Origin: Pseudomonadota bacterium | GTDB lineage: Bacteria > Chloroflexota > UBA6077 > JAJPGT01 | Length of the DNA stretch: 52,674 nt | Direction: 5' to 3' | NCBI GenBank assembly: GCA_021325655.1 | Contig: JAJPGT010000043.1 | Span: 271,959-324,632 of the forward strand | Shown: positions 20,914-28,945 of the stretch, one piece after another | Layout of the letters: each line of letters opens with the position of its first letter | How positions within the stretch are numbered: the stretch's first letter is position 1 | The notes under the pieces: model-generated | What the model saw: the letters and a program-made list of their open reading frames with translations, nothing else | Database searches by the model: none | What the model was told of the DNA's origin: nothing | Translations under genes and position numbers: made by a program

Positions 20914-20942
20914 ACCGTAGGGGCTTGGCGCGCCCCTGTCAA
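20914..20942 (-). promoter_or_regulatory. candidate promoter of the aminotransferase gene
   Basis: A perfect TTGACA (20942-20937, minus strand) is followed after 17 bases by TACGGT (20919-20914). This leaves a leader of about 80 bases to the start at 20824. The -10 box is weak. The 302-base gap to the divergent RCC1 gene (20825-21126) otherwise shows no clear structure. Confidence 0.45.
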
Positions 20943-21126
20943 GCACCCGGGGCGCGCTCGCACGCTCTGACGGGGTACCTGCACAGATGTCGGCGAGATG
21001 GTAGATGCAGCGCTCGCTCACGTCGCTCGCTGTGTGAGGCTCTCCCACGGAATTCACCCGCATGGCGCAGCCTGGGGCGGGGCAGGACGCTGCTCATACC
21101 GCGCCCAGGCGCCATCTGGAGGGGGT

Positions 21127-21603
21127 ATGCTCCGCCGCGGGCGCTTCCCACTCCTCACGGTGCTGGCTACTCTCGCCGCCCTGCTCGTGCTGCTGGCGCC
21201 CGCTGCCGCGGCGGACTCCACCGCGCCGGCTCAGCGGGTGGCGGCCGCCTGGGGCTTTGATGACCACGGCCAGCTCGGCGCCCCGACCACCCACACCTGC
21301 CGCGTTCTGTATGACCGCCTACCGCGCAGCCCGGTCCCACTGCCAGTCAGCCGGCTGAGGCGGGTGCAGGCGGTGGCAGCGGACGCGGAGCACAGCCTGG
21401 CGCTCGGGAGCGATGGCACCGTCTGGGCCTGGGGCGCCAATGACTCGGGTGCGCTGGGCGATGGGACCCAGGTGAACCACAGCCTGCCGGTGCAGGCGGT
21501 GGGGGTGAGCGGGGTGGCGACGGTGGCAGCGGGCGCGGTGCACATGCTGGCGCTGCAAGCGGCGCGCCCCAGCCACATCGTGCTGCCGGTCGTCCCGGGG
21601 TAA
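21127..21603 (+). CDS. short secreted RCC1-repeat protein
   Basis: A 158-residue exported protein. Residues 1-31 are a signal peptide (LRRGRFP, a hydrophobic LLTVLATLAALLVLL core, and cleavage after AAA-D). The mature part has RCC1-type (regulator of chromosome condensation) repeats: AAAWGFDDHGQLG, then AVAADAEHSLALGSDGTVWAWGANDSGALGDG, then VATVAAGAVHMLAL. That is about two blades of a propeller that normally needs seven, so the gene is either truncated or the protein assembles as an oligomer. It ends with HIVLPVVPG, resembling the VLP-type tails of other Chloroflexota secreted proteins. GGAGGGGG precedes the ATG. Confidence 0.75.
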   Translation: MLRRGRFPLLTVLATLAALLVLLAPAAAADSTAPAQRVAAAWGFDDHGQLGAPTTHTCRVLYDRLPRSPVPLPVSRLRRVQAVAADAEHSLALGSDGTVWAWGANDSGALGDGTQVNHSLPVQAVGVSGVATVAAGAVHMLALQAARPSHIVLPVVPG

Positions 21604-21664
21604 TCGGCACACGGCTCAGAGAGCAGTGGCGGGGCGGGAACGCGGCTTCACGACGGGCAATCGC

Positions 21665-21695
21665 TTGACAGTCCCCCCCGACGCCGGCATATGCT
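21665..21695 (+). promoter_or_regulatory. candidate promoter of the M20 peptidase gene
   Basis: A perfect TTGACA at 21665-21670, with CATATG 17 bases or TATGCT 19 bases downstream as possible -10 boxes, 70 bases before the M20 peptidase start. It may drive the peptidase alone or the whole plus-strand catabolic cluster. Confidence 0.5.
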
Positions 21696-21764
21696 CGGAC
21701 ACGCCTGTGCGCTGGGCGCGGGTTTGTTGCCGGGCTGAGGTCGGGCTCCGACCGGGAGGGGCGC

Positions 21765-23120
21765 ATGGTGCTCCGGGAGCGTGGCGAGGTCAGCAGGCTC
21801 GGGATCGAGCCCGAGGTAGTGCAGCGCGTTGTAGGACAGGTGGAGCGCAGTCGCGAGGAGCTGATCGCTTTCCTGCGGCGGCTGCTGGCGTTCCGCACCG
21901 AGAGCCAGAATCCCGAGGCCGGCCACTTCCTGACGGAAGCCGACGCCTGCCGCGATTTCCTGGCCGAATTGCTCCAGGCCGACGGCTTCGAGACGCAGCG
22001 CTGGGAGGCGCGCGGGGTGACGTTCGCCCGCCACCCGGTCCTGGCCGCGCGCCTGGCTGGGAGCGGCGGCGGGCGCTCCATCGCGCTCAATGGCCACTTC
22101 GACGTGGTGCCCGCCGGCGATCTCGCCGCCTGGACCCGCGATCCTTGGGGCACAGACCTGGTCGACAGTCGGCTGTACGGGCGGGGCGCGGTGGATATGA
22201 AAGGCGGGATTGCGGCGATGCTCTGGGCCGTCCACTGCTTGCGGCAGGCGGGCTTCCAGCTCCGGGGCGACGTCTGGGCCCACCTGGTCTCCGATGAGGA
22301 GGTGGTCGGCTACGGCTCGCGCGAGTGCGTCGCCCGGCTTCCGGCGGTGGACGCCGTCATTGACCCGGAGCCGAGCAACATGGCGGTGACGCCGGCGACG
22401 GGCGGGCTGGAGCACCTGCGGATCGAGGTGGAGGGGGTGGCGGCGCACGCTGGCGTGCGCTACCGCTCGCTGCATGCCGGTGGCCAGGGCGGTGGCGGGG
22501 TGAACGCCATTGAGAAGATGGTCAAGATCCTGACCGCGCTGCAGGACCTCGAGCGGGAATGGGCCAACAGCCGCTCCCACCCGCTGCTCCCACCCGGCTT
22601 CAACACGCTGCTGCCCGGGATCATCATGGGCGGCAATGGAGGCGGCCACGACGGCCAGCTCAACATGGTCACCAACCCCGGCACCACCCCCGACTACTGC
22701 TCGCTGGAATACAACGTCTGGTACTACCCGGGCGAGCGGCTGGAGGACATTCGACAGGAGATCGAGGCCTACGTCCTGGCCGTCGCCCAGACCGATCCCT
22801 GGCTCAGGCAGCACCCGCCGCGCTTCACCTGGGCGCTACGCGGCATCTCGTTCCCGCCCGCCGCCACCGATGCCCAGCACCCGGTGGTGCAGACGATGGC
22901 GGCCGCGCTGGAGCGCGTCGGCGTGCCCGCGCGGGTGGAGGGGGCGACCTACGTCACCGACCTGTCGTGGTATCAGGCGGCGGGCATCCCCGGGGTGATC
23001 TTCGCCCCGGGAAGCATCACCCAGGCGCACGCGCCGGACGAGTACGTTGACGTGAACCGGCTGGTGGAGGCAACCCAGGCGCTGGCGCTAATGCTGCTGG
23101 CCTGGTGCGGATACGCGTAG
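21765..23120 (+). CDS. M20-family metallopeptidase (ArgE/DapE-like amidohydrolase)
   Basis: A 451-residue zinc hydrolase. The metal and catalytic residues are all visible: GHFDVVPAG (His ligand and catalytic Asp near residue 110), GRGAVDMKGGIAA (bridging Asp), SDEEVVG (general-base Glu and Glu ligand), and a C-terminal HAPDEYVDV with the last His. A lid/dimerisation domain with EVEGVAAHAGVRYRS lies between. Relatives remove acyl or aminoacyl groups from amino acids or small peptides (acetylornithine deacetylase, succinyl-diaminopimelate desuccinylase, N-acyl-amino acid hydrolases). Its place just upstream of an importer and catabolic enzymes points to a degradative role. GGGAGGGG precedes the ATG. 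Confidence 0.88.
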   Translation: MVLRERGEVSRLGIEPEVVQRVVGQVERSREELIAFLRRLLAFRTESQNPEAGHFLTEADACRDFLAELLQADGFETQRWEARGVTFARHPVLAARLAGSGGGRSIALNGHFDVVPAGDLAAWTRDPWGTDLVDSRLYGRGAVDMKGGIAAMLWAVHCLRQAGFQLRGDVWAHLVSDEEVVGYGSRECVARLPAVDAVIDPEPSNMAVTPATGGLEHLRIEVEGVAAHAGVRYRSLHAGGQGGGGVNAIEKMVKILTALQDLEREWANSRSHPLLPPGFNTLLPGIIMGGNGGGHDGQLNMVTNPGTTPDYCSLEYNVWYYPGERLEDIRQEIEAYVLAVAQTDPWLRQHPPRFTWALRGISFPPAATDAQHPVVQTMAAALERVGVPARVEGATYVTDLSWYQAAGIPGVIFAPGSITQAHAPDEYVDVNRLVEATQALALMLLAWCGYA

Positions 23121-23232
23121 GCCCGGCGGCAGCGTGGAAAGGAGGCTCGGGGACGACAGGGAGGTCTAGAGTCGGCGGTCGAGGTAGCCCTGCTGGCCCG
23201 TCATTCCGGACATTCGAGAGGAGCCCAGACTG

Positions 23233-24693
23233 ATGGATGCTCAATCACCCCGCGTGACCCGACGTGACTTCCTGCGCCGCTCGCTCGCCCTCGGCAGCGG
23301 GCTCGTGGCCGGGTCATTACTCGCGGCGTGCGGCGGCGCCCCGGCCGCTGCGCCAACCAGTGCCCCGGCCGCGGCTGCCCCCACCACTCCCCCAGCGCCA
23401 GCGCCCACCCGCCCGCCCGCCGCGGCGACGACTGCCCCAGCGGCCGCGGCCCCGACCACTGCTCCAGCGGCCCCGCCAACCACCGCGCCGGCCGCGACCG
23501 CCGCCCCGGCGGTGGCGCAGCCGGTGACCATCCGCTTCTGGAAATCGCCGCATAGCGAGATCGAGAAGGAGCGGGTTGGCAAAGTCATCGCCTCGTTCGA
23601 GGCGAAGTACCCGAACATCAAGGTCGACCACACGATCACCGACTGGCCGAGCTGGGACGAGACCTATACGGCCGCCTTCGCCAGCGGGAATCCGGCCGAC
23701 GTGAACTACATGCCCGATCAGTACTTCGTCAAGTTCGCAGAGGCGAACCAGCTCGCTGACCTGTCGCGCTGGACGGAGGCCTCCGACTACGCTGACGAAA
23801 AGAAGGCCTGGTACGAGGACTCCTGGAAGACGGGCGAGTACAAGGGCAAGCGCGTCGCAATTCCGAACATCGGTGTCGGCTTCCTGACGTACTACAACGC
23901 GGACATGTGGAAGCAGCTCGGCCTGAAGGATGCCCCGCCCCAGACCTTGGACGAGCTCGTGGAAGACGCCAAGGCCGGAACGAAGGGGGGACAAACCTGG
24001 GGGCTGGTCACTGAAGGGACCGCAAAGGAGTCGGCCTACTTCTGGAACTTCCAGTACTTCCACAACAACGGAGCCGACTTCTTTAATGACGACCTGACGG
24101 CCAACGGGTTCAACAACCCGGGTGGCCTGTCGGCGCTGCAGTTCGTCACCGACCTCTTCTGCAAGCACAAGGTCACCCCGGCACTCGGCGCGTACACCCA
24201 GCAGCAGCAGATCGACCTGTTCAAGGGCGGCAAGGCGCTCATGCTCCAGCACGAGATCACGCGGCTGGGTGACTTCGAGCTCGCCAAGCTCCCGTTCAAG
24301 TACGATGGCTTCCTGTCGCCGAAGGGAACGGTCAAGCAAACCTCCTTCGGCAATTACGGCTATTTCGTGATCGCCGAAGCCAGCAAGTACAAGGAGGAGT
24401 CCTGGAAGTTCATTCGCCACTTCACCAGCGCGGAGGTGCTCGGCCCCTACGCCGAAGAGCACGGTTTCCTTCTCATGCGGCGCGACTATCAGATGTTCAA
24501 GAACGATCCGTTCAAGAGGCGCATCCTGGAGATGGTCGCGCCCGCGGTGCAAGGCTTCCGGCTGCACCCAAAGCTGCGGGAGGTCCTGACCGCGATGTGG
24601 ACCGAGTTCGAGGCGGCCCTGAGCTGCTCGACCGACCCGAAGACCGCGCTGCAGGCGGCCGCGGACAAGGTGGACAGCATCCTGAAGAGCTAG
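23233..24693 (+). CDS. ABC transporter substrate-binding lipoprotein (family 1), Tat signal
   Basis: A 486-residue extracellular solute-binding protein. The N-terminus carries a twin-arginine signal (TRRDFLRRS) and a lipobox (LLAAC), so it is exported folded and then lipid-anchored. A long Ala/Pro/Thr linker (about residues 35-95) holds the binding domain away from the membrane, as is common in Chloroflexota. The family 1 fold follows: QPVTIRFWKSPHSEIEKE, TYTAAFASGNPADVNYMPDQ and NIGVGFLTYYNADMWKQLG are typical of sugar and glycerol-phosphate binders. It is followed by two permease genes and an ATPase gene, a complete importer. Substrate is not evident from sequence. A stable hairpin after the stop may favour expression of this gene over the permeases. 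Confidence 0.93.
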   Translation: MDAQSPRVTRRDFLRRSLALGSGLVAGSLLAACGGAPAAAPTSAPAAAAPTTPPAPAPTRPPAAATTAPAAAAPTTAPAAPPTTAPAATAAPAVAQPVTIRFWKSPHSEIEKERVGKVIASFEAKYPNIKVDHTITDWPSWDETYTAAFASGNPADVNYMPDQYFVKFAEANQLADLSRWTEASDYADEKKAWYEDSWKTGEYKGKRVAIPNIGVGFLTYYNADMWKQLGLKDAPPQTLDELVEDAKAGTKGGQTWGLVTEGTAKESAYFWNFQYFHNNGADFFNDDLTANGFNNPGGLSALQFVTDLFCKHKVTPALGAYTQQQQIDLFKGGKALMLQHEITRLGDFELAKLPFKYDGFLSPKGTVKQTSFGNYGYFVIAEASKYKEESWKFIRHFTSAEVLGPYAEEHGFLLMRRDYQMFKNDPFKRRILEMVAPAVQGFRLHPKLREVLTAMWTEFEAALSCSTDPKTALQAAADKVDSILKS

Positions 24694-24706
24694 TGAGACG
24701 ATCAGG

Positions 24707-24740
24707 GAGCGCGGGGACCGGACAGTCGGCCCCCGCGCTC
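24707..24740 (+). terminator. intra-operon hairpin between binding-protein and permease genes
   Basis: GAGCGCGGGG (24707-24716) pairs perfectly with CCCCGCGCTC (24731-24740) over a 14-base loop, 14 bases after the binding-protein stop. There is no T-run. Such hairpins between binding-protein and permease genes commonly protect the upstream message or reduce read-through, giving more binding protein than transporter. Confidence 0.6.
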
Positions 24741-24792
24741 GGATACCGGGTCGAGGCGCGTCCTCGACCGAGCGAGCAAGTGGGGTTGGGCA

Positions 24793-25704
24793 ATGGCGAC
24801 GGCGATGCGGTTATCTCGGGCCGAGCACGAGCGGCTGGCGCGAGGATTTCGCTGGCGCCGCTACCTGCTCGCGTACCTCTTCATCGCCCCGAGCATGTTC
24901 TTCCTGCTGCTCGTGCTGCTGATCCCTTCGCTCTGGGTCGTCTACCTCTCGTTCCACAAGGGGGGGATCCTGGAACCGGTGCGGTTTGTTGGCCTGGCCA
25001 ACTGGCAGACGATCTTCAAGGACCGCGTCGCGCTCCTGGCGATCAGGAACACGCTGCTCTACATGCTGATGGCAATCCCGACCGTGTTCGCGATCGGACT
25101 GGGCCTGGCGCTGCTGCTGAAGCGGATCATTCTCGGGAACACCTTCTTCAAGGCGGTGCTCTACTTCCCCACCCTCACGCCGTACGTGATGGCGGCATTG
25201 ATCTGGACGTTTATCATCCACCCGGAGTTCGGCGTGCTAAACGTCCTGCTTCGGCTGAGCGGCTTCAATCCACTCAACTGGCTCAGCCCCGACCTGGCGC
25301 TAGTGACGATCGCCATGCTGGAGGTCTGGCGCGGAGTCGGCTTCTGGACGCTGCTGTTCCTGGCTGCGCTGATCTCTCTGCCGGAGGAGCTCTATCAAGC
25401 AGCCAAGGTTGACGGCGCCAGCAGCGTCTCCCAATTCTGGCACATCACCCTGCCACTTTTGCGCCCCACCTTCGCCTTCGCGGTCGTGATGGCAACCATC
25501 TGGAACTTCCAGGTGTTCGACTCGATCATCATTCTTACGGATGGGGGGCCGAACTACAGTACTGCCTCGGTCGCCTGGTACGTGTACAAGCAGACGTTCA
25601 CATTCTCGAATGTCGGCGTGGGCGCAGCGATGAGCGTGCTGATGCTGCTGGCGATCCTGGTGTTGACGCTGGTGCAACTGCGCCTGTTGCGAAGGAGGTG
25701 GTGA
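24793..25704 (+). CDS. ABC sugar-type transporter permease (MalF/UgpA family)
   Basis: A 303-residue membrane protein with six predicted helices: the first at about 24-50 (LLAYLFIAPSMFFLLLVLLIPSLWVVYL in pattern), the last near the C-terminus. The cytoplasmic EAA loop that contacts the ATPase reads YQAAKVDGASSVSQFWHITLP at about residues 200-220. It forms half of the membrane channel of the importer. The ATG at 24793 is 99 bases after the binding-protein gene, and the next permease gene begins three bases after its stop codon. Confidence 0.93.
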   Translation: MATAMRLSRAEHERLARGFRWRRYLLAYLFIAPSMFFLLLVLLIPSLWVVYLSFHKGGILEPVRFVGLANWQTIFKDRVALLAIRNTLLYMLMAIPTVFAIGLGLALLLKRIILGNTFFKAVLYFPTLTPYVMAALIWTFIIHPEFGVLNVLLRLSGFNPLNWLSPDLALVTIAMLEVWRGVGFWTLLFLAALISLPEELYQAAKVDGASSVSQFWHITLPLLRPTFAFAVVMATIWNFQVFDSIIILTDGGPNYSTASVAWYVYKQTFTFSNVGVGAAMSVLMLLAILVLTLVQLRLLRRRW

Positions 25705-25707
25705 GCG

Positions 25708-26604
25708 ATGACGACGGTCGCTCCGGCCCGGACGCGGGGCCAGGTGGCGGAGATACGACGAGCGGCGGAGCGCGCCCATCTGCGGCGGCGCCTGCTGTGG
25801 TGGGCGCTAGCCTACAGCGTGCTGATCGTCGCCGGAGTCGCCGCGATCCTGCCTTTTCTCTACGTCGTTTCGCTTTCACTCAAGCACACGGAGTCACTGA
25901 TCGAATATCCGCCCCGCTGGATCCCGATCCCTCCCTACTACGGCAATTACGCGGCGATCATCCACCACGATCTCTTTTTACGCTGGTTTCTCAATACGCT
26001 GATCGTCGCAAGTAGCGTGACTGTGATCAAGCTGGTGATCGATCCTATGGCTGGTTACGCTTTTGCCAAGATGGACTTTCCCTTCAAAGAATCGCTGTTC
26101 ATGCTCTCTCTGTCCATGCTCATGATCCCGCTTGCCGCTACCCTGATTCCCATGTACCTACTGGTGCGAGGTCTGGGGTTCCAGAACACGTATCCAGGCT
26201 TGATCCTGCCGGGGCTGGCGGCGCCGATGGGGATTTTCTTGCTGCGAACATTCATGGAGCAGCTACCGAAAGACCTGGAGAACGCTGCGCGGTTAGATGG
26301 CGCATCGGAACCCTACATCTTCGCGCGCATCATCCTGCCGCTGTGCAAGCCGGCGCTGGTGACGCTGGCAATCTTCACCTTTCTTACCCAGTGGGTCGCC
26401 TTCGTCTGGCCGCTCGTGATCGCTCCTGACCCGAACATGTTTCTGCTCACGACTGGCCTGAGCAGCTTCAAGGCCCAGTACCGAGTGGACTGGGGTCTGG
26501 TAGCGGCGGGAATGGTGCTCGTGCTCCTTCCCACCGCGGTCGCGTTCGTGTTGTTCATGCGCCAGTTCATCGCCGGCTCGCTCGCCGGCGCCCTGAAACA
26601 GTAG
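25708..26604 (+). CDS. ABC sugar-type transporter permease (MalG/UgpE family)
   Basis: A 298-residue membrane protein with six helices, beginning after a basic cytoplasmic head of about 30 residues. The EAA loop is LENAARLDGASEPYIFARIILP at about residues 191-212. It pairs with the MalF-type permease to form the channel. AAGGAGG precedes the ATG, which follows the upstream stop codon by three bases. Base composition in 25900-26150 is slightly less GC-rich than the neighbouring genes, but nothing suggests separate origin. Confidence 0.93.
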   Translation: MTTVAPARTRGQVAEIRRAAERAHLRRRLLWWALAYSVLIVAGVAAILPFLYVVSLSLKHTESLIEYPPRWIPIPPYYGNYAAIIHHDLFLRWFLNTLIVASSVTVIKLVIDPMAGYAFAKMDFPFKESLFMLSLSMLMIPLAATLIPMYLLVRGLGFQNTYPGLILPGLAAPMGIFLLRTFMEQLPKDLENAARLDGASEPYIFARIILPLCKPALVTLAIFTFLTQWVAFVWPLVIAPDPNMFLLTTGLSSFKAQYRVDWGLVAAGMVLVLLPTAVAFVLFMRQFIAGSLAGALKQ

Positions 26605-26647
26605 CGGCGAGCGCTCAGGCATCTGCCAACAGCTTCCCGGAGGAACC

Positions 26648-27790
26648 ATGGCTCGTGTCGAGATCGTCGAGGTCAGTAAGCGCTACAAGAGCGTGCTGGC
26701 GGTGAACAACGTCTCCCTGGACGTGCGGGACCAGGAGTTTCTGGTGCTCCTCGGCCCATCGGGCTGCGGCAAGAGCACCCTGCTGAAGATGGTCGCCGGG
26801 CTGGAGGAGATTACTTCGGGTGAGGTGTACATCGACGATCGGCTGGTAAATTACGTCGCGCCCAAGGACCGCGACGTGGCGATGGTGTTCCAGAACTACG
26901 CGCTCTACCCGCACATGACGGTCTTCGACAACCTGAGCTTCCCGCTGCGGATGGCCGGCGAGAAGAAGGACATCATCAAGTCGAAGGTGGCGGAGGTCGC
27001 GCGCATCCTGGGCTTGGACGGGTTGCTGGACCGGCGCCCCGAGCAGCTCTCCGGCGGCCAGCGCCAGCGGGTGGCGCTGGGCCGAGCGATCATCCGCCAG
27101 CCGAAGGTCTACCTGATGGACGAGCCGCTGTCGAACCTGGACGCGCTGCTGCGGGTGCAGACGCGCGAGGAGCTGCTACGGCTGCACAAACGGGTGGGGG
27201 GAACGGTGATCTACGTGACCCACGACCAGGTCGAGGCGATGACGATGGGCGACCGGATCGTGGTGATGCGGGATGGTATCGTCCACCAGGTCGGCGAGCC
27301 ACAGGCGGTGTACAACCAGCCGGCGAATACCTTCGTCGCCACGTTCATCGGTAGCCCGGCGATGAGCCTGTTCGACGGACAGTTGCAATCGGAGCACGGC
27401 ACACTCGTCTTCGCCGCGACCGGGTTCTGCATCCCGCTGCCCGGGCGGCTGCGCCAGGCAGCCCTCGCCCTGCTCGGCGGCGACCGCCGGGTGACGCTGG
27501 GGGTGCGCAACGAGCACGTCCAGCTCTTCTCTGTGCCGGAGCCGGCGGCCATTGAGGCCAGGACGCTGCTGATCGAGCCGGTCGGCTCGGACATGTACGT
27601 CCGCCTGGCGATTGGCGACCAGGAGTGTCTGGCGCGGACCGAGCCACGCTCCGACCTGCAGGAGGGAGCGCCGGTCTGGGTGCGCTTCATGCTCGACAAG
27701 CTCCACCTGTTCGATGCCGCCGGGCGCAACGTGCTTGCCCCTGCGGCGACGACCCCGGCGCCCACCTCGACCGCGGCGGTGCTCGCGTGA
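26648..27790 (+). CDS. ABC transporter ATP-binding protein (MalK/UgpC/MsmX type)
   Basis: A 380-residue ATPase that powers the importer. It has Walker A GPSGCGKSTLLK (about 36-47), the Q-loop in MVFQNYALYPHM, the ABC signature LSGGQRQRVALGRA, Walker B VYLMDEPLSNLDA and the switch His in VTHDQ. Residues 240-365 form the OB-fold/TOBE regulatory domain typical of carbohydrate importers. The last 15 residues are Ala/Thr/Pro-rich. GGAGG lies just before the ATG. Proteins of this type often serve several importers, so it need not be exclusive to the adjacent permeases. Confidence 0.95.
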   Translation: MARVEIVEVSKRYKSVLAVNNVSLDVRDQEFLVLLGPSGCGKSTLLKMVAGLEEITSGEVYIDDRLVNYVAPKDRDVAMVFQNYALYPHMTVFDNLSFPLRMAGEKKDIIKSKVAEVARILGLDGLLDRRPEQLSGGQRQRVALGRAIIRQPKVYLMDEPLSNLDALLRVQTREELLRLHKRVGGTVIYVTHDQVEAMTMGDRIVVMRDGIVHQVGEPQAVYNQPANTFVATFIGSPAMSLFDGQLQSEHGTLVFAATGFCIPLPGRLRQAALALLGGDRRVTLGVRNEHVQLFSVPEPAAIEARTLLIEPVGSDMYVRLAIGDQECLARTEPRSDLQEGAPVWVRFMLDKLHLFDAAGRNVLAPAATTPAPTSTAAVLA

Positions 27791-27848
27791 ACCGGCCGCT
27801 CGCTGCCCCATGGCGCCCGGCGGGCGCTGAACGCGGAAGGAGGTCGAG

Positions 27849-28940
27849 GTGAAGCTGGGCCTGTTCTTGATGCCGATGCACCCCCCCGGCAAGCCCCACG
27901 CGGACTGCTACGAGCTGGACCTGGAGACGCTGCGGCGAGCCGACGCGCTCGGCTACGACGAGGCCTGGATCGGCGAGCACTTCACCAGCGCCTGGGAGAA
28001 CATCCCTGCCCCGGACCTCATCATCGCCGCCGCGCTGCGGGAGACCCGCCGCATTCGGCTGGGCACCGGCGTGGCCTGTCTGCCCAACCACCACCCGGTC
28101 GTACTGGCCCATCGGATCGCCCAGCTCGACCAGATGGCCAAGGGCCGCTTCAACTTCGGCATCGGCACCGGCGGCTTCCCCGGCGACTTCACCCTGTTCG
28201 GGGTGGACAACCGGGCGGGCGAGCAGTACGGGCTGACCCGCCAGGCGATCGATGCCATTCTCCGCCTCTGGTCCGACGACCCCGAGCCGTTCGCGGCCGA
28301 GACGCGCTGGTGGCGCTTCCAGGTGCCAGCGGCCGATCCCACGCGCGGGATCGCGCTGCACATGAAGCCGTACCAGCGTCCCCATCCCCCGATCGCCGTC
28401 GCCGGCTTCAGCCCCTGGTCGCCCACGCTGGTGCTGGCCGGGGAGCGCGGCTGGATCCCGATGAGCATCAACTTCGCCCCCACCCCAACGCTCAAGACCC
28501 ACTGGCAGGCCGTCGAGCAGGGCGCGGCGAAGACCGGGGCGGCGACCGATCGGCGGCAGTGGCGGATCTGCCGCGACGTTCACGTGGCAGAAACGACCGA
28601 GCAGGCGCGGCGCGAGGCGCTGGCCGGCGCCCAGGCGGAGGTCTACCGGCGCTACTTCTTCCCGCTCACCGCCAGCGCCGGCCAGACGCCGCTGTTCAAG
28701 TGCCACCCCGCGGAGCCCGACGACGTCGTGACGCCGGAGTACCTCCTCGAGCACACCTGGATCGTCGGCGATCCCGATACGTGCGTCGAACGGATCCGCG
28801 CCCTGTATGACGAGGTGGGCGGCTTCGGCGCGCTGGTGCAACTCGTCTACGACTGGGGCGACGACAACCCGCTCGCCTTCCGCTCGATGGAGCTGCTGGC
28901 CCGCGAGGTGATGCCACGCCTGCGCGACCTCGGAAGGTGA
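27849..28940 (+). CDS. luciferase-like (LLM class) flavin-dependent oxidoreductase
   Basis: A 363-residue TIM-barrel flavin enzyme of the bacterial luciferase-like family. The typical start MKLGLFLMPMHPPG, the YDEAWIGEHFTSAWE segment, and IRLGTGVACLPNHHPVVLAHRIAQLDQMAKGRF with its cis-peptide region and the GIGTGGFPGD loop are all visible. Members use FMN or F420 in monooxygenase or dehydrogenase reactions on small organic substrates. The C-terminal part has the WIVGDPDTCVERI strand of the group. A GTG start with AAGGAGG six bases upstream is used. It follows the importer ATPase gene by 58 bases and precedes a glutamine-synthetase-like gene by five, so it probably acts on the imported compound. 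Confidence 0.88.
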   Translation: MKLGLFLMPMHPPGKPHADCYELDLETLRRADALGYDEAWIGEHFTSAWENIPAPDLIIAAALRETRRIRLGTGVACLPNHHPVVLAHRIAQLDQMAKGRFNFGIGTGGFPGDFTLFGVDNRAGEQYGLTRQAIDAILRLWSDDPEPFAAETRWWRFQVPAADPTRGIALHMKPYQRPHPPIAVAGFSPWSPTLVLAGERGWIPMSINFAPTPTLKTHWQAVEQGAAKTGAATDRRQWRICRDVHVAETTEQARREALAGAQAEVYRRYFFPLTASAGQTPLFKCHPAEPDDVVTPEYLLEHTWIVGDPDTCVERIRALYDEVGGFGALVQLVYDWGDDNPLAFRSMELLAREVMPRLRDLGR

Positions 28941-28945
28941 CACTT

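Noticed and set aside
20940..21120. Possible riboswitch or structured leader upstream of the RCC1 gene
   Set aside because: I could not match any conserved riboswitch core, and the visible pairings are short.
23392..23520. Low-complexity Ala/Pro/Thr coding stretch as a DNA repeat or recombination site
   Set aside because: It is an in-frame linker typical of Chloroflexota binding lipoproteins; the units are irregular.
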